DNA from: Streptomyces griseoviridis
Lineage (GTDB): Bacteria > Actinomycetota > Actinomycetes > Streptomycetales > Streptomycetaceae
Reading direction: 5' to 3'
NCBI RefSeq assembly: GCF_005222485.1
Contig: NZ_CP029078.1
Span: forward strand, 6,697,501-6,761,500
DNA length: 64,000 bases
Shown: positions 17,310 through 26,372 of the stretch, piece by piece
How the letters are laid out: every line of letters starts with the position of its first letter
Position numbering within the stretch: position 1 is the first letter of the stretch
The notes under the pieces: generated by a model
The model's database searches: none
What the model saw: only the letters and a program-made list of their open reading frames with translations
What the model was told of the DNA's origin: nothing
Position numbers and translations under genes: made by a program

Positions 17310-20300
17310 CCACCGCAGCTCCCACGCGGACCTCCCGCACCCCGCAGGACGAGGCAACCCCTCAGTTCCCGGCCGGAATCGAACTGGTCGGCTCTCAGAT
17401 GCGGTCGACCAACCTCGAACGCGACGTCGAGGACGAACTGCACGGACCGTATGTCGGCGCGAAGGCAGTTGACGTACTGGAGCGCATCGCCAACGCCGTC
17501 AGCGACCTGCGGCGTCCCCGAGCCTGGTCCTTCACGGGACCCTACGGCTCCGGGAAGTCCACGCTGGCTAACCTGATCGACGCGCTTCTCGGCCGTGACG
17601 AGGCCCGCCGCGACGAGGCTCACCGGATCCTTGCGGACACCAGCCCAGCCCTCGCCGAGCGTCTCGCCACAGCTCGGGCTGAGCGGACGGGAACCGGGTT
17701 CCTCGGGGCCGTGGCCACTGCGCGGCGGGAACCTCTGGTGGCCACCGTGACCCGTGCGCTGGACACCGCGGCAAGGCGCCGCTGGGGCAAGCGCATCCCG
17801 AAGAACGTCGTCGCAGCACTCGCGGCCTGCGAAGACCCGACGACGACCGGGCCGAAGACGAAGCAGGTCATGGCCGCCATCAAGGCCCTGACCGACAATC
17901 AGCAGCCGCTCTTGCTGATCATCGACGAGTTCGGCAAGACCCTGGAGCACCTTGCCGGACACAACGAATTCTCCGGCGCCGAGAACGATCTCTTCCTCCT
18001 GCAGGAGCTCGCCGAGCACAGCGCCGGGCCCAACGGCCTGCCCGTCTTCCTGGTCACCCTGCAGCACCTGTCGTTCATGGACTACGCGTCGCGTTCCAGT
18101 GAGCTCAAGATCCGCGAATGGGCAAAGATCCAGGGCCGCTTCGAAGACGTCACCTTCGTCCCGCACCACGGCGACTCCCTGGAGCTCCTGCGCCGGCGTC
18201 TGGACCACTCCGCTGTCGACGCAGCGGGCCAGGACCTCATCCGCGCCTCGGCCCAAGCATCGGCCCTCGCGTGGAAGAACCACGGCCTGAACGTTCTTAC
18301 CGAGCTTGCCAGTGACGACTTTGCCAACCTGTACCCGCTGCACCCTCTGACGGCGATCGCTGCGCCTATCTTGGCAGCGCAAATCGGCCAGCACGACCGC
18401 AGCCTGTCGGGCTTCCTCAACAGCGGAGAGCCCAACACCGTCCGCGACTCGCTGGCCGCACACTCCCGGCCGGATGCCGAACGTGCCAGCACGGTGCAGC
18501 TGCCACAGCTGTACGACTACTTCCTCAACTCCGGCCGGACCTCTCTGCTCGCGGCCTCAAACGCCGGCCGCTGGATCGAAGTCGACGCGCGCATCAAGGA
18601 AGCCAACGGGCTGCCCGACGCCGACCAGGCACTGCTGAAGACCATCGGCGTTCTGAACCTCATCGACGCCGACGGCGCGCTCAGCGCCACCAGCGACATG
18701 ATCCACCTTGCGCTCCACGACCCCACCGACCTGGACGACGCAAGCGCCTTCGCCCGCCTTGAGGAGGAGCTCGCCGACCTCGTCCGCCGCGGCTTCCTCG
18801 TCCACCGGGAATTCAGCGGTGAATACCGCGTCTGGCAGGGCACAGACTTCGACATCGACGCCCGCCTGAAGGAGATCATCAGTCACCTCGACGATGCCTC
18901 CATCGTTCAGCGCCTGGGCGCACACCTCCCCAGCGCCGTGGTCGCCGGCCGCCACAGCCAGGTCACCGGGATGATGCGGGTGTTCCTCACCGCCGTCAGC
19001 GGCCCAGAGACCCGCGAAATCCAGGCGCCGGACGAGCTGAAGGACCCGGCCGACGGCCTCCTCGTCTTCCACCTCGGCCCCCGGGACCAGCTGCCTACCG
19101 TCAACTCGACGCTGCCGGTGATCCTCGGAACAACCACCCACCCCGACGTGGTACTCAGCTCCGCCACGCACCTCATCGCCCTGAAAGAGCTGCTCGAAGA
19201 CAAGGAACTCGATCACGTCGCCCGGCGCGAGGTCACCGACCGAGCCGTCCAGGCGGAGGCCGAGCTGCGGGAGGTCATCCAGACGGCCTTCTACCCGCCG
19301 ACCCAGGACGCCACCTGGGACCTGTGGAACGCCGGCCTGGCCCCCGAGGCGTCCCCCGACAGCTCGAGCCTGCCGGCCCGCAGCCTCAGCGGCCTCGTCT
19401 CCCTCGCCTGCGAAAATGTCTTCCCGCACACCCCGCACATTCGCAACGAGATGCTCGGACGGCACTCACTCACCAGCAACGCCGCCCGTGCCCGAAGCGA
19501 TGTGCTGGATGCGATGCTCACCCGCTCCGGCGAGCAATACCTGGGCTTTGACGCGACGGCCGGAAGATACGGTCCAGAGCGAGCCATCTACAGCGGCGCG
19601 CTGGCCTACCTCGGCCTGCACCGGGCCAACAGCACCATCCAGGCAGAGAATTCTCCCAACAGCCTGTTGCCGTACGGCTTCTCCGCTCCAGGCGAGGGCC
19701 ATGAGCACGCCCAGCCCGTCTGGGAGGCGCTGCAGGAGGCGCTGGACGCAGCAACCCGGCGTACCAGCCTAGACCAGATCATCCGGGTCCTGATGAGCCC
19801 GCCCTACGGGGTGAAGGCCGGTGTCTGGCCTCTGCTGGTCGTCACCGCCCTGGTGATCCGCCGACACGATGTCGCCCTCTTCGAAGAAGGCTCCTACCTG
19901 CCCCGGCTGACGCCGGACGTCGTCGACCGCATCCTCGCCGCCCCCGCCCGTTTCGACGTGAAATACACGCCGGTCGGACAGGGGCAGCGCGCCAGCGTGA
20001 TCAAGAAGCTCCTGGTGTCTTTGAAGGTCGAACCACCACGCTCACAGGCACTGCGCAACCCTGATCTGCTGTCCGTAGCCAGGGCGTTGCTCGAACGCGT
20101 CATGGTTTTGAACAACTACGCTCGCAAGACCAAGCGCATCTCGCCGGATGCACTCGCCGTGCGCAACGCCCTGGCAGACTCCCAGGATCCGGACGACCTG
20201 CTCTTCAGGGCTCTGCCCAAGGCGCTGGGCCTCGCCCCCATCGAAGCCGGCACCCGCGCGAACGCGGCAGCCGCCACGGAGTATGCCGACCGACTGACCG

Positions 20301-20905
20301 CAGCGGCAGACGAGATCACCGGAATCGACCGCACGCTGCGAGAAGAAGTCGTCGCGGTTCTCGCCGAAGAGTTCCGTCTGCCCACGACTCTTCCCGAGCT
20401 GCGGTCGACACTCGCGGCGCGGCTGAGTGGCTTCGCCACGGTGTCACTGAACCCGGAGCTGCGGGGCTTCGTCGACTTCGCGCTCAGCGAGAGCCTCGCT
20501 GACGAGGACTGGCTCGACCCGATCGTCGTCCGCCTCACCAACAAGGCACTCGGAGACTGGGATGACCGGGACGCAGGCATCTTCCCTCGCCTTGCACGGG
20601 AGATGTCCGCATCCCTCGACCGCGTCGCCCACCTCTACCAGGACAGCAGCGAGCCCCGCGAGCAGGAAGTAAATCTGGAGACGCGGCTGTTGACCCTGAC
20701 GGACAAGACAGGAGCGGAACGACGGACGCTGATCTACGTGCCGGAACAGTCCCGCGGCCAGGCCGACCAGCTCGCGGCCGACGTACTGCAGCAGGCTGAG
20801 CAGGCCCTCGGACCCGACGGTGCACGGATCCTGCTCGCCGCTCTTGCACAACGCGTTGCCGATGGGCCGGCTGTCACAGCAACTGAAACGAAGGAGGGGG
20901 CATGA
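17306..20905 (+). CDS. sspC: SspC, large P-loop ATPase of the Ssp modification complex
   Basis: A 1199-aa protein with an N-terminal P-loop domain: Walker A GPYGSGKST (78-86) and Walker B LLLIIDEFGK (aspartate near 207). The long remainder is helical and without further motifs I recognise. Its place between the DUF4007 gene and the PAPS-reductase-like gene is the diagnostic ssp order. The ATPase is thought to power or organise modification with SspB and SspD. Both ends overlap neighbours (GTGA at the start, ATGA at the stop), so B, C and D are translationally coupled. It is the largest gene in the window. Confidence 0.85.
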   Translation: MTTAAPTRTSRTPQDEATPQFPAGIELVGSQMRSTNLERDVEDELHGPYVGAKAVDVLERIANAVSDLRRPRAWSFTGPYGSGKSTLANLIDALLGRDEARRDEAHRILADTSPALAERLATARAERTGTGFLGAVATARREPLVATVTRALDTAARRRWGKRIPKNVVAALAACEDPTTTGPKTKQVMAAIKALTDNQQPLLLIIDEFGKTLEHLAGHNEFSGAENDLFLLQELAEHSAGPNGLPVFLVTLQHLSFMDYASRSSELKIREWAKIQGRFEDVTFVPHHGDSLELLRRRLDHSAVDAAGQDLIRASAQASALAWKNHGLNVLTELASDDFANLYPLHPLTAIAAPILAAQIGQHDRSLSGFLNSGEPNTVRDSLAAHSRPDAERASTVQLPQLYDYFLNSGRTSLLAASNAGRWIEVDARIKEANGLPDADQALLKTIGVLNLIDADGALSATSDMIHLALHDPTDLDDASAFARLEEELADLVRRGFLVHREFSGEYRVWQGTDFDIDARLKEIISHLDDASIVQRLGAHLPSAVVAGRHSQVTGMMRVFLTAVSGPETREIQAPDELKDPADGLLVFHLGPRDQLPTVNSTLPVILGTTTHPDVVLSSATHLIALKELLEDKELDHVARREVTDRAVQAEAELREVIQTAFYPPTQDATWDLWNAGLAPEASPDSSSLPARSLSGLVSLACENVFPHTPHIRNEMLGRHSLTSNAARARSDVLDAMLTRSGEQYLGFDATAGRYGPERAIYSGALAYLGLHRANSTIQAENSPNSLLPYGFSAPGEGHEHAQPVWEALQEALDAATRRTSLDQIIRVLMSPPYGVKAGVWPLLVVTALVIRRHDVALFEEGSYLPRLTPDVVDRILAAPARFDVKYTPVGQGQRASVIKKLLVSLKVEPPRSQALRNPDLLSVARALLERVMVLNNYARKTKRISPDALAVRNALADSQDPDDLLFRALPKALGLAPIEAGTRANAAAATEYADRLTAAADEITGIDRTLREEVVAVLAEEFRLPTTLPELRSTLAARLSGFATVSLNPELRGFVDFALSESLADEDWLDPIVVRLTNKALGDWDDRDAGIFPRLAREMSASLDRVAHLYQDSSEPREQEVNLETRLLTLTDKTGAERRTLIYVPEQSRGQADQLAADVLQQAEQALGPDGARILLAALAQRVADGPAVTATETKEGA

Positions 20906-21735
20906 CGGATCCAGTCACCCAGGAGAAGGTTCGCCACGTCCTGGGGATCTCAGGCGGCAAGGACTCGTCGGCGCTTGCCATCTACATGCGCGATCGCGTG
21001 CCGGAGATGGAGTACTTCTTCTGCGACACCGGTGCTGAACTGCCAGAGACGTACGAGTACCTCAACCGGCTGGAAGCGGCCCTCGGCAAGCCCATCGAGC
21101 GACTCAACGCCGACCGGGACTTCGATCACTGGATGGAGGTCTACCAGGGCACCCTGCCCAGCCCCCAGATGCGCTGGTGCACCAAGAACCTCAAGATCAA
21201 GCCGCTGGAGGAGTGGGTCGGCGACGACAAGGTCATCTCCTACGTCGCGATCCGGGCCGACGAGAACCGCCTCGGCTACGTCAGCACCAAGCCGAACATC
21301 GATGCCGTCTTCCCCTTCCGCGAGGATGGCATCGACAAGGACGGCGTGATGCGCATCCTCGATGAAGCCGGCATTGGTCTCCCCGGCTACTACGAGTGGC
21401 GCACGCGTTCGGGCTGCTACTTCTGCTTCTTCCAGCGCAAGCACGAGTGGGTCGGCCTCAAGGAGCGCCACCCCGACCTGTACGACAAGGCCGTCGAGTA
21501 CGAGGACAAGGTCCGGTTCCGCCACACGGCCATGAAGGGCCGCAACTACACCTGGTCACAGGGCGAGTCGCTCCCGGAGCTCATAGAGCGCAAGGACGAG
21601 ATCGAGGCCAAGCATGAGGCGGCCCTTGAACGCGCAGCCAAGCGCATCAAGCCCAACCGCCCCTTGCTAGAGGTTCTTTCCGACGCGCTCGACTCAGACG
21701 ACGACGAGGCCGGCTGCTCCGTCTGCCACCTCTGA
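20902..21735 (+). CDS. sspD: SspD, PAPS reductase-like ATP pyrophosphatase
   Basis: A 277-aa PP-loop enzyme related to DndC and PAPS reductase. SGGKDS (17-22) binds ATP to activate the DNA backbone for sulfur insertion. Cysteines in RWCTKN and SGCYFCFFQ are candidates for an iron-sulfur cluster or persulfide relay, and a further CSVCHL ends the chain. A very strong SD (AAGGAGG) precedes the ATG, which overlaps the sspC stop. A terminator hairpin begins 14 bases after the stop, ending the sspABCD operon and separating it from sspE. Confidence 0.88.
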   Translation: MTDPVTQEKVRHVLGISGGKDSSALAIYMRDRVPEMEYFFCDTGAELPETYEYLNRLEAALGKPIERLNADRDFDHWMEVYQGTLPSPQMRWCTKNLKIKPLEEWVGDDKVISYVAIRADENRLGYVSTKPNIDAVFPFREDGIDKDGVMRILDEAGIGLPGYYEWRTRSGCYFCFFQRKHEWVGLKERHPDLYDKAVEYEDKVRFRHTAMKGRNYTWSQGESLPELIERKDEIEAKHEAALERAAKRIKPNRPLLEVLSDALDSDDDEAGCSVCHL

Positions 21736-21748
21736 CGCGCAACCACAC

Positions 21749-21783
21749 ACAGCGGCCCCAGCAGCTCGAGCTGGGGCCGCTGT
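21749..21783 (+). terminator. Rho-independent-type terminator after sspD
   Basis: ACAGCGGCCCCAG and CTGGGGCCGCTGT form a 13-bp perfect stem around a 9-nt loop, followed by TGCTTTCC. It lies 14 bases after the sspD stop and indicates that sspE downstream is transcribed separately or only by read-through. Confidence 0.85.
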
Positions 21784-21907
21784 TGCTTTCCCGGCTTCCA
21801 ATCAAGCTTGTCCCCCTTGCGGTTGTGACCTCGCCCAGACTCTGTCCCTGACCTCTCGAAGGAACGCAGTGCACTCGCCACGACAAGTCGAGTCTCTCTG
21901 CGATGGA

Positions 21908-21922
21908 GTGACGTAGCGTCAC
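21908..21922. promoter_or_regulatory. Inverted repeat GTGACG-TAG-CGTCAC, possible operator
   Basis: A perfect 6-bp dyad with a 3-bp spacer in the ~250-bp gap between the sspD terminator and the sspE remnant. It lies about 115 bp upstream of the first sspE-like start, where a promoter for the sspE unit is expected. It is short, so a chance occurrence is possible. Confidence 0.3.
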
Positions 21923-22036
21923 ATGTGGGGCATGATGGGCGCATGGCGCCCCTGCTACCTCTGTCGACCACTCATATGCCACCATGAGTGACGACTCGCT
22001 CACAGGTGCGGAACGGTGACGGAGGGAAACCGGGAT

Positions 22037-22330
22037 ATGCATACTCGCAAGTATTTGATGCGACACGGATGTCAGCTTCTCAGTTCCTCAGTGAGCCCAG
22101 TCAGGGGCTCTACGTTCCTTCGTATCAGAGCGCGTACACCTGGGGCTGCCCGAAGTCTGGCGCCTTCTCGGTGGCGTTGTGCGCGGCGTTGAAGAGCTTG
22201 CCGAGCTCGAGGGATCGATCTGTTTCCTCGGTACTGTCATCGCGCTTCGCGACATCAACTGCACGATCGTTGAGACGAAATGCAGGTCGCAGGTCCCTTC
22301 CACGGTGATGCCGCATATGATCTCGAACCT
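22037..22330 (+). pseudogene. Decayed 5' fragment of a second sspE-like gene
   Basis: Two frames together read as a degraded copy of the N-terminus of the intact sspE just downstream. After an ATG at 22037, a frame shift leads to SQFLSEPSQGLYVPSYQSAY TWG, matching RELLSDNGLGLYLPPYQRPY GWG in the intact protein. Another frame then gives SICFLGTVIALRDINCTIVE and RSQVPSTV, matching FLGTVITIHDVNHVTVKPIV and KSEVPSKV. The copy stops just before where the catalytic DGQQR would be and the intact ATG follows 23 bases later. It keeps an SD-like GGAGGG at 22021. Either a tandem duplication decayed or a new sspE replaced an older one at this slot. Confidence 0.7.
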
Positions 22331-22353
22331 GCTGAACGAAAAAGGGAATACGC

Positions 22354-24810
22354 ATGCCTACGCAGGCCAAGGAAATATTCGAGGCGCAGAGCAAGAGTGT
22401 TCGCGAGCTACTTTCTGACAATGGCCTGGGCCTCTACCTGCCGCCCTACCAGCGTCCGTACGGCTGGGGCAAAGACAAGGTCGAGAAGTTGCTCGACGAC
22501 ACACTGCACGGTCTCAAGAATCTAGGTAAGGCGCCGGACAGCTTCACCTTCTTGGGGACCGTCATCACCATCCATGATGTCAACCACGTCACAGTGAAGC
22601 CCATTGTCAAGTCCGAGGTCCCGTCCAAGGTCCTTACCGTAATCGATGGGCAGCAGCGTTTGTCGAGCCTGTTGATCCTGCTGGTTGGGCTGCATAACCT
22701 CATTCGTCAGCGTGCATGGAAGGTCTTCAAGGGCAAGACGCCGGATCCGACCGACGCTGCTCGGACTCACCTCTACTCGGAAACGAGCGACATCCTGCAG
22801 ATGCTCGGGGCGGCGTTCTATGAGAGAAAGAACTTCGGAACTACGCCGATCTACCCGCGCCTCATTCGAGCCTTCGATGATCAGTGGGCCAGAGATGAGA
22901 AGCTCAAGAAGTATGAGTCGCCGATCGCTAACCTGATCTACCAGTACTCATTGCTAGTCGACAGCGAGCCGGCAACTTCTAATCCCACGGACTTCAAGCC
23001 GGCGGCGCGACAGAACGCGGGTGACGGCGAAGGCGACCTCATCAAGAGGTACAACGAGATCCGTACGGGGTTGACCAAGCTGTCGCAGCGAAAGTCCATC
23101 GAGGAGCTGGAGGATCTGCCGCCGCTAGCAACCCTTGCCACCAACATCGAGTTCCAGCGTGCGCTCTTCAATCACGAACTCGACTCCGAACTCTGCACTT
23201 GGCTGGGAGAGTTGCAAGACGAGCCCGAGGCCGAGCTGATGCGACTCGTCATGTTTGCCGCCTACAGCTTGAACCGCATCGCTCTGACGGTCGTCCAAGG
23301 TAAGGACGAGGACTACGCCTTCACGATCTTCGAGTCGTTGAATACCACGGGCGAGCCTCTGACTGCCTTCGAGACCTTCCTCCCTCGGGTGGTGATGGCA
23401 GAGAAGATTCAGGACTACCAGGACTCGGACGCATACGAATACATGAAGGCGGTTCAGGGCTACCTGGACCGTTTCGCCGTCGGCGACAGGCTTCAGAACG
23501 CAACGCGAGACCTGCTGGTCACTTTCGCGCTGGCAGAGACTGGAGAGAAGCTCTCCAAGCGCCTCCCGGATCAGCGGGTCTACATGCGCGATACCTTTGA
23601 GCGCCACAAAGACTCGGCTGATGATCGAATCGCGTACCTGCGCCACCTACGTGACACTGCGGCCTTTATTGGGAATGCCTGGGAACCCGCGAACAATTCT
23701 CCTCGCTCGCTACCCGGGCTAGAGGCGACCGCCATGACGGACACCGTGAAGTTGTGTCTGGCCTTCCTCAATTCACTCAAACATACGATTGTCATCGCGC
23801 CGCTCGTGCGCTTCTATTCCGAGGCTGTCCACGCGGACGAAGGGGAAGTGAGGGCCGAGCGCATCGCCGAATTCGAGAAGGCCATCAAGGCAATCACTGC
23901 CTTCACGGTCTTCTGGCGAGCAACCCGCCGCGGCACGGGCAACATCGACAGCCAGTACCGGGCGGTCATGGCCGGGGTGGAATCACAAACGGGCATTGCG
24001 CCCCTCGCCCGGCAGTGGGCAGAGCCCGATGCGACGAAGCCTGATCCGATCGTCGACGCCGAGGCGCTAAAGAAGGAACTTGCGGCACGCTTGTCGGGCC
24101 CTAAGGGTGGCGTCCCAAACTTGGCGTCGTTCCTAGCAGATGCTTCCGCACTGCCGCTCTACAAAATTAGCCCTCCGCTGGCTCGGTTCCTTCTTCTGGC
24201 TGCGTATCACGACACAATTGAGGACCCGGAGAATCCGGGACTGATCATCCAAGGTAAGACGGGGGTCGCCCCGTGCTTCACCGCAGACGGTTGGGAGGAC
24301 GAGACGCACCTCACGATCGAACACATCGCACCCCAATCGGCCACGGGTGGATGGGATGAGGAGTTCTACAGCGAGAAGGAGACCGTCCACAAGCTGGGTA
24401 ATCTGGTCCTGGCGCCGGGAGCTGCCAACACGTCCCTCAGCTCGCGGCCTTGGACCGAGAAGAAGGTCCTGTATGCGGCACTCGGTGCCCCGACGGCCGA
24501 CGACGCCAAGTCAACCCTCAACAGTTCTGGCTTCACGTTCGCGCAGACGACTGAAGACCTAGCGGCCATGTCGCGCTACCTCCCGCACCTGCGCGCACTG
24601 GGTCAGCGTGAGGACAAGTGGAATCCGACGTTCATGGATCAGCGTGCTGACGTCCTCCTTCGTCTGGCCTACACACGACTCAAGGGGTGGCTCGGCCTGG
24701 AGCTGTCTGACTCCAGCAGTGATCCGGTGGTCAAGGTCGACGATGGGGAGATCGAGAACGGTGAGCTCGACGAGAGTGAGGATGCCGGTGCAGCGGTCGG
24801 AACGGCGTAG
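22354..24810 (+). CDS. sspE: SspE, phosphorothioate-sensing restriction protein (DUF262-DUF1524)
   Basis: An 818-aa two-domain protein. The N-terminal DUF262 domain has the NTPase/DNA-sensing motif DGQQR (98-102). The C-terminal DUF1524 HNH-type nuclease has EHIAPQ (656-661) followed by the diagnostic HKLGNLVLAPG and the LSSRPW segment. In SspABCD-SspE systems the protein senses PT-DNA, hydrolyses NTP and nicks invading DNA. GmrSD enzymes share the layout, but the location directly after sspABCD supports SspE. It is less GC-biased than sspABCD, suggesting separate acquisition, and it sits behind a broken copy of itself. Confidence 0.87.
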   Translation: MPTQAKEIFEAQSKSVRELLSDNGLGLYLPPYQRPYGWGKDKVEKLLDDTLHGLKNLGKAPDSFTFLGTVITIHDVNHVTVKPIVKSEVPSKVLTVIDGQQRLSSLLILLVGLHNLIRQRAWKVFKGKTPDPTDAARTHLYSETSDILQMLGAAFYERKNFGTTPIYPRLIRAFDDQWARDEKLKKYESPIANLIYQYSLLVDSEPATSNPTDFKPAARQNAGDGEGDLIKRYNEIRTGLTKLSQRKSIEELEDLPPLATLATNIEFQRALFNHELDSELCTWLGELQDEPEAELMRLVMFAAYSLNRIALTVVQGKDEDYAFTIFESLNTTGEPLTAFETFLPRVVMAEKIQDYQDSDAYEYMKAVQGYLDRFAVGDRLQNATRDLLVTFALAETGEKLSKRLPDQRVYMRDTFERHKDSADDRIAYLRHLRDTAAFIGNAWEPANNSPRSLPGLEATAMTDTVKLCLAFLNSLKHTIVIAPLVRFYSEAVHADEGEVRAERIAEFEKAIKAITAFTVFWRATRRGTGNIDSQYRAVMAGVESQTGIAPLARQWAEPDATKPDPIVDAEALKKELAARLSGPKGGVPNLASFLADASALPLYKISPPLARFLLLAAYHDTIEDPENPGLIIQGKTGVAPCFTADGWEDETHLTIEHIAPQSATGGWDEEFYSEKETVHKLGNLVLAPGAANTSLSSRPWTEKKVLYAALGAPTADDAKSTLNSSGFTFAQTTEDLAAMSRYLPHLRALGQREDKWNPTFMDQRADVLLRLAYTRLKGWLGLELSDSSSDPVVKVDDGEIENGELDESEDAGAAVGTA

Positions 24811-24925
24811 CTCCACGGGCCAGTTGGGCGGCGTCACTGTAGTTCTCACTTGGGACGCCCTGGCGTTGTGCCTTGGGTTCGAACAGTAGACATCTCCGCC
24901 GCCTCCCTGTCTGTGAAATGAACCA

Positions 24926-24963
24926 TGGTCCGCAGTTCAGCGTGTTGTTTGAGCTGCGGACCA
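24926..24963. terminator. Hairpin between convergent sspE and the 25026 gene
   Basis: TGGTCCGCAG and CTGCGGACCA form a 10-bp perfect stem with an 18-nt loop in the 215-bp gap between convergent genes. The position fits a shared terminator, although the loop is long. No gene is seen in the rest of the gap. Confidence 0.6.
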
Positions 24964-25025
24964 GGATTGTCAAACCGTCCCGGATCGCGGCGATGTTAGT
25001 GAAGTCGGTCTATTGCCTGCCCTGT

Positions 25026-26096
25026 TCACCCGTTTTGATGGCGGTTATGCATCGATTCGGCGTGTCTGCGGCTGAGGTGGGCAGGGACCGGCTGGTAGAG
25101 CTGCCGGCGCTTCTCGTACTCCGTCGGGTTGGTCTTGTAGAAGTGCGCCCGGTCGCCAGATCTGCGGGAGAAGCGGACTTGGAGTGCGCCGGGCTGACCG
25201 GTGCTGCTTCGAGCGTAGAACCGGCAGCCCCAGTACGACTCGGGCGGCAGACCGCAGCAGCAGTCCAGTTCTGTCCCGGCGAGCGGCAGGCCGCAGTCCG
25301 GGTCGGTCAGCAGGTTGGTGAAGCCCTCGTGGTAGCAGAGAGCGTCCGCGAGAGGCTCGTTGATGTACTCGATGATCCATTCCGAGCCGCCGTCTTCGGT
25401 GAGGTTGGTCCACGCCGTGGTGCTTAGAGGTAGGCCGATGGTCCGCATCAGCGGCGCGCGGCGCAGCAAGCCGCTGGCGAGCCAGGCTGAGGGCCTCTTG
25501 CGGTGGTGGTGTCGGCCCAGGACGGTGCTGGTAGCTGGTTCACGGAAGGCCGCTTCGCTGCGGTGCCACCGATGAGGGCTCGGCTCATGACAGTAGTGCC
25601 TCCCGACCGCCGCGTTCTCTTCTCGCTGAAGGGGTAGTGCGGCGAGCCAGTCTTCGGCGGGAATGCCCAGGACCGTGATCGAGCCGGGAATGCCGAGGCG
25701 TCGGATCTGGATGCCGTCGGTGTTGGCGGTGAAGCGGGCTCCCGGGATGCCGCGCACCTCGCCGTGTTCGTCGTAGCAGGGGACGAGATTGCGGATCAGT
25801 TCCCTGGCCATGGATTCCGAGGCGAGGGATTGGGTGACGTCGTTCTCGAAGGTCAGGGTCAGGCTGTCGGGGCGGGGGTCGGCGGATCGAATACCCCACG
25901 GGTTGCGGGTGTCGATCAGCGGCCAGGCGTGGCCCGAAAGGATGTAGCTCTCAAGGACGGCCTGACTTGGCTGCGCCTCGGGGATCAATGGCGATGCGGG
26001 TGGGAGGGACTTCACGCGCTTGAGTGCGTCGGTCCAGCCCATCCCGGTCGCCAGGTGGAGCTTTTGGGCGCGTCGTTCCACACGGGTGCTCTTCAC
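25026..26096 (-). CDS. Unknown protein, member A of a three-gene paralogous family
   Basis: Not recognised, but clearly homologous to its two upstream neighbours. Shared N-terminal block: LHLATGMGWTDALKR, then SQAVLESYIL, NPWGI, LIRNLVPCYDEHGEVRGIPG and TVLGIPAEDWL. Shared second block: WLASGLLRRAPLMRTIG, then LLTDPDCGLPLAG. The second block has many cysteines (LDCCCGLPP, WGCRFYARS), possibly a metal site that the siblings do not keep. The GTG at 26096 has GGAAAG upstream; earlier in-frame sequence is low quality. It is convergent with sspE. Function unknown. Confidence 0.65.
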   Translation of the reverse strand: MKSTRVERRAQKLHLATGMGWTDALKRVKSLPPASPLIPEAQPSQAVLESYILSGHAWPLIDTRNPWGIRSADPRPDSLTLTFENDVTQSLASESMARELIRNLVPCYDEHGEVRGIPGARFTANTDGIQIRRLGIPGSITVLGIPAEDWLAALPLQREENAAVGRHYCHEPSPHRWHRSEAAFREPATSTVLGRHHHRKRPSAWLASGLLRRAPLMRTIGLPLSTTAWTNLTEDGGSEWIIEYINEPLADALCYHEGFTNLLTDPDCGLPLAGTELDCCCGLPPESYWGCRFYARSSTGQPGALQVRFSRRSGDRAHFYKTNPTEYEKRRQLYQPVPAHLSRRHAESMHNRHQNG

Positions 26097-26320
26097 GGAA
26101 GGCTTTCCGCCGCGTTGCCTGTCCCGACCCAGGATGCGCGGCTGTCCTCCGCGGTACACGAATCCGTACTGAGACGCGACGCCAGCCGAGTTGGCTCCTC
26201 TCGGCACACCCTGTCGGGTGGGCGCACCGTACGTCGGGCCTCGCCAGGCCCGTGCGACGCACCCTATGCATACGGCAGCTACCCAGCCCCGTCCTCGGGA
26301 GCGAGGCGGTGGACATTTCA

Positions 26321-26359
26321 CGCCGACGGCCCAGCGCGGCTCGCGCTGGGCCGTCGGCG
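26321..26359 (-). terminator. 18-bp perfect hairpin terminator
   Basis: CGCCGACGGCCCAGCGCG, loop GCT, and the exact complement form a very stable stem 13 bases after the stop of the 26373 gene (minus strand). It separates family members B and A into different transcripts or limits expression of A. Confidence 0.85.
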
Positions 26360-26372
26360 GGGCGGCGTGTTC

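Noticed and set aside
14924..21735. Dnd-type (double-strand) phosphorothioation genes
   Set aside because: The second gene is a DUF4007 protein and no DndB, DndD or DndE relatives are seen, so the ssp type fits.
22354..24810. GmrSD type IV enzyme against glucosylated cytosine
   Set aside because: The DUF262-DUF1524 layout is shared, but position directly behind sspABCD makes SspE more likely; only biochemistry can separate them fully.
24860..24890. GGGTTCGAACAG resembling a tRNA T-arm
   Set aside because: No acceptor, D or anticodon stem can be folded around it.
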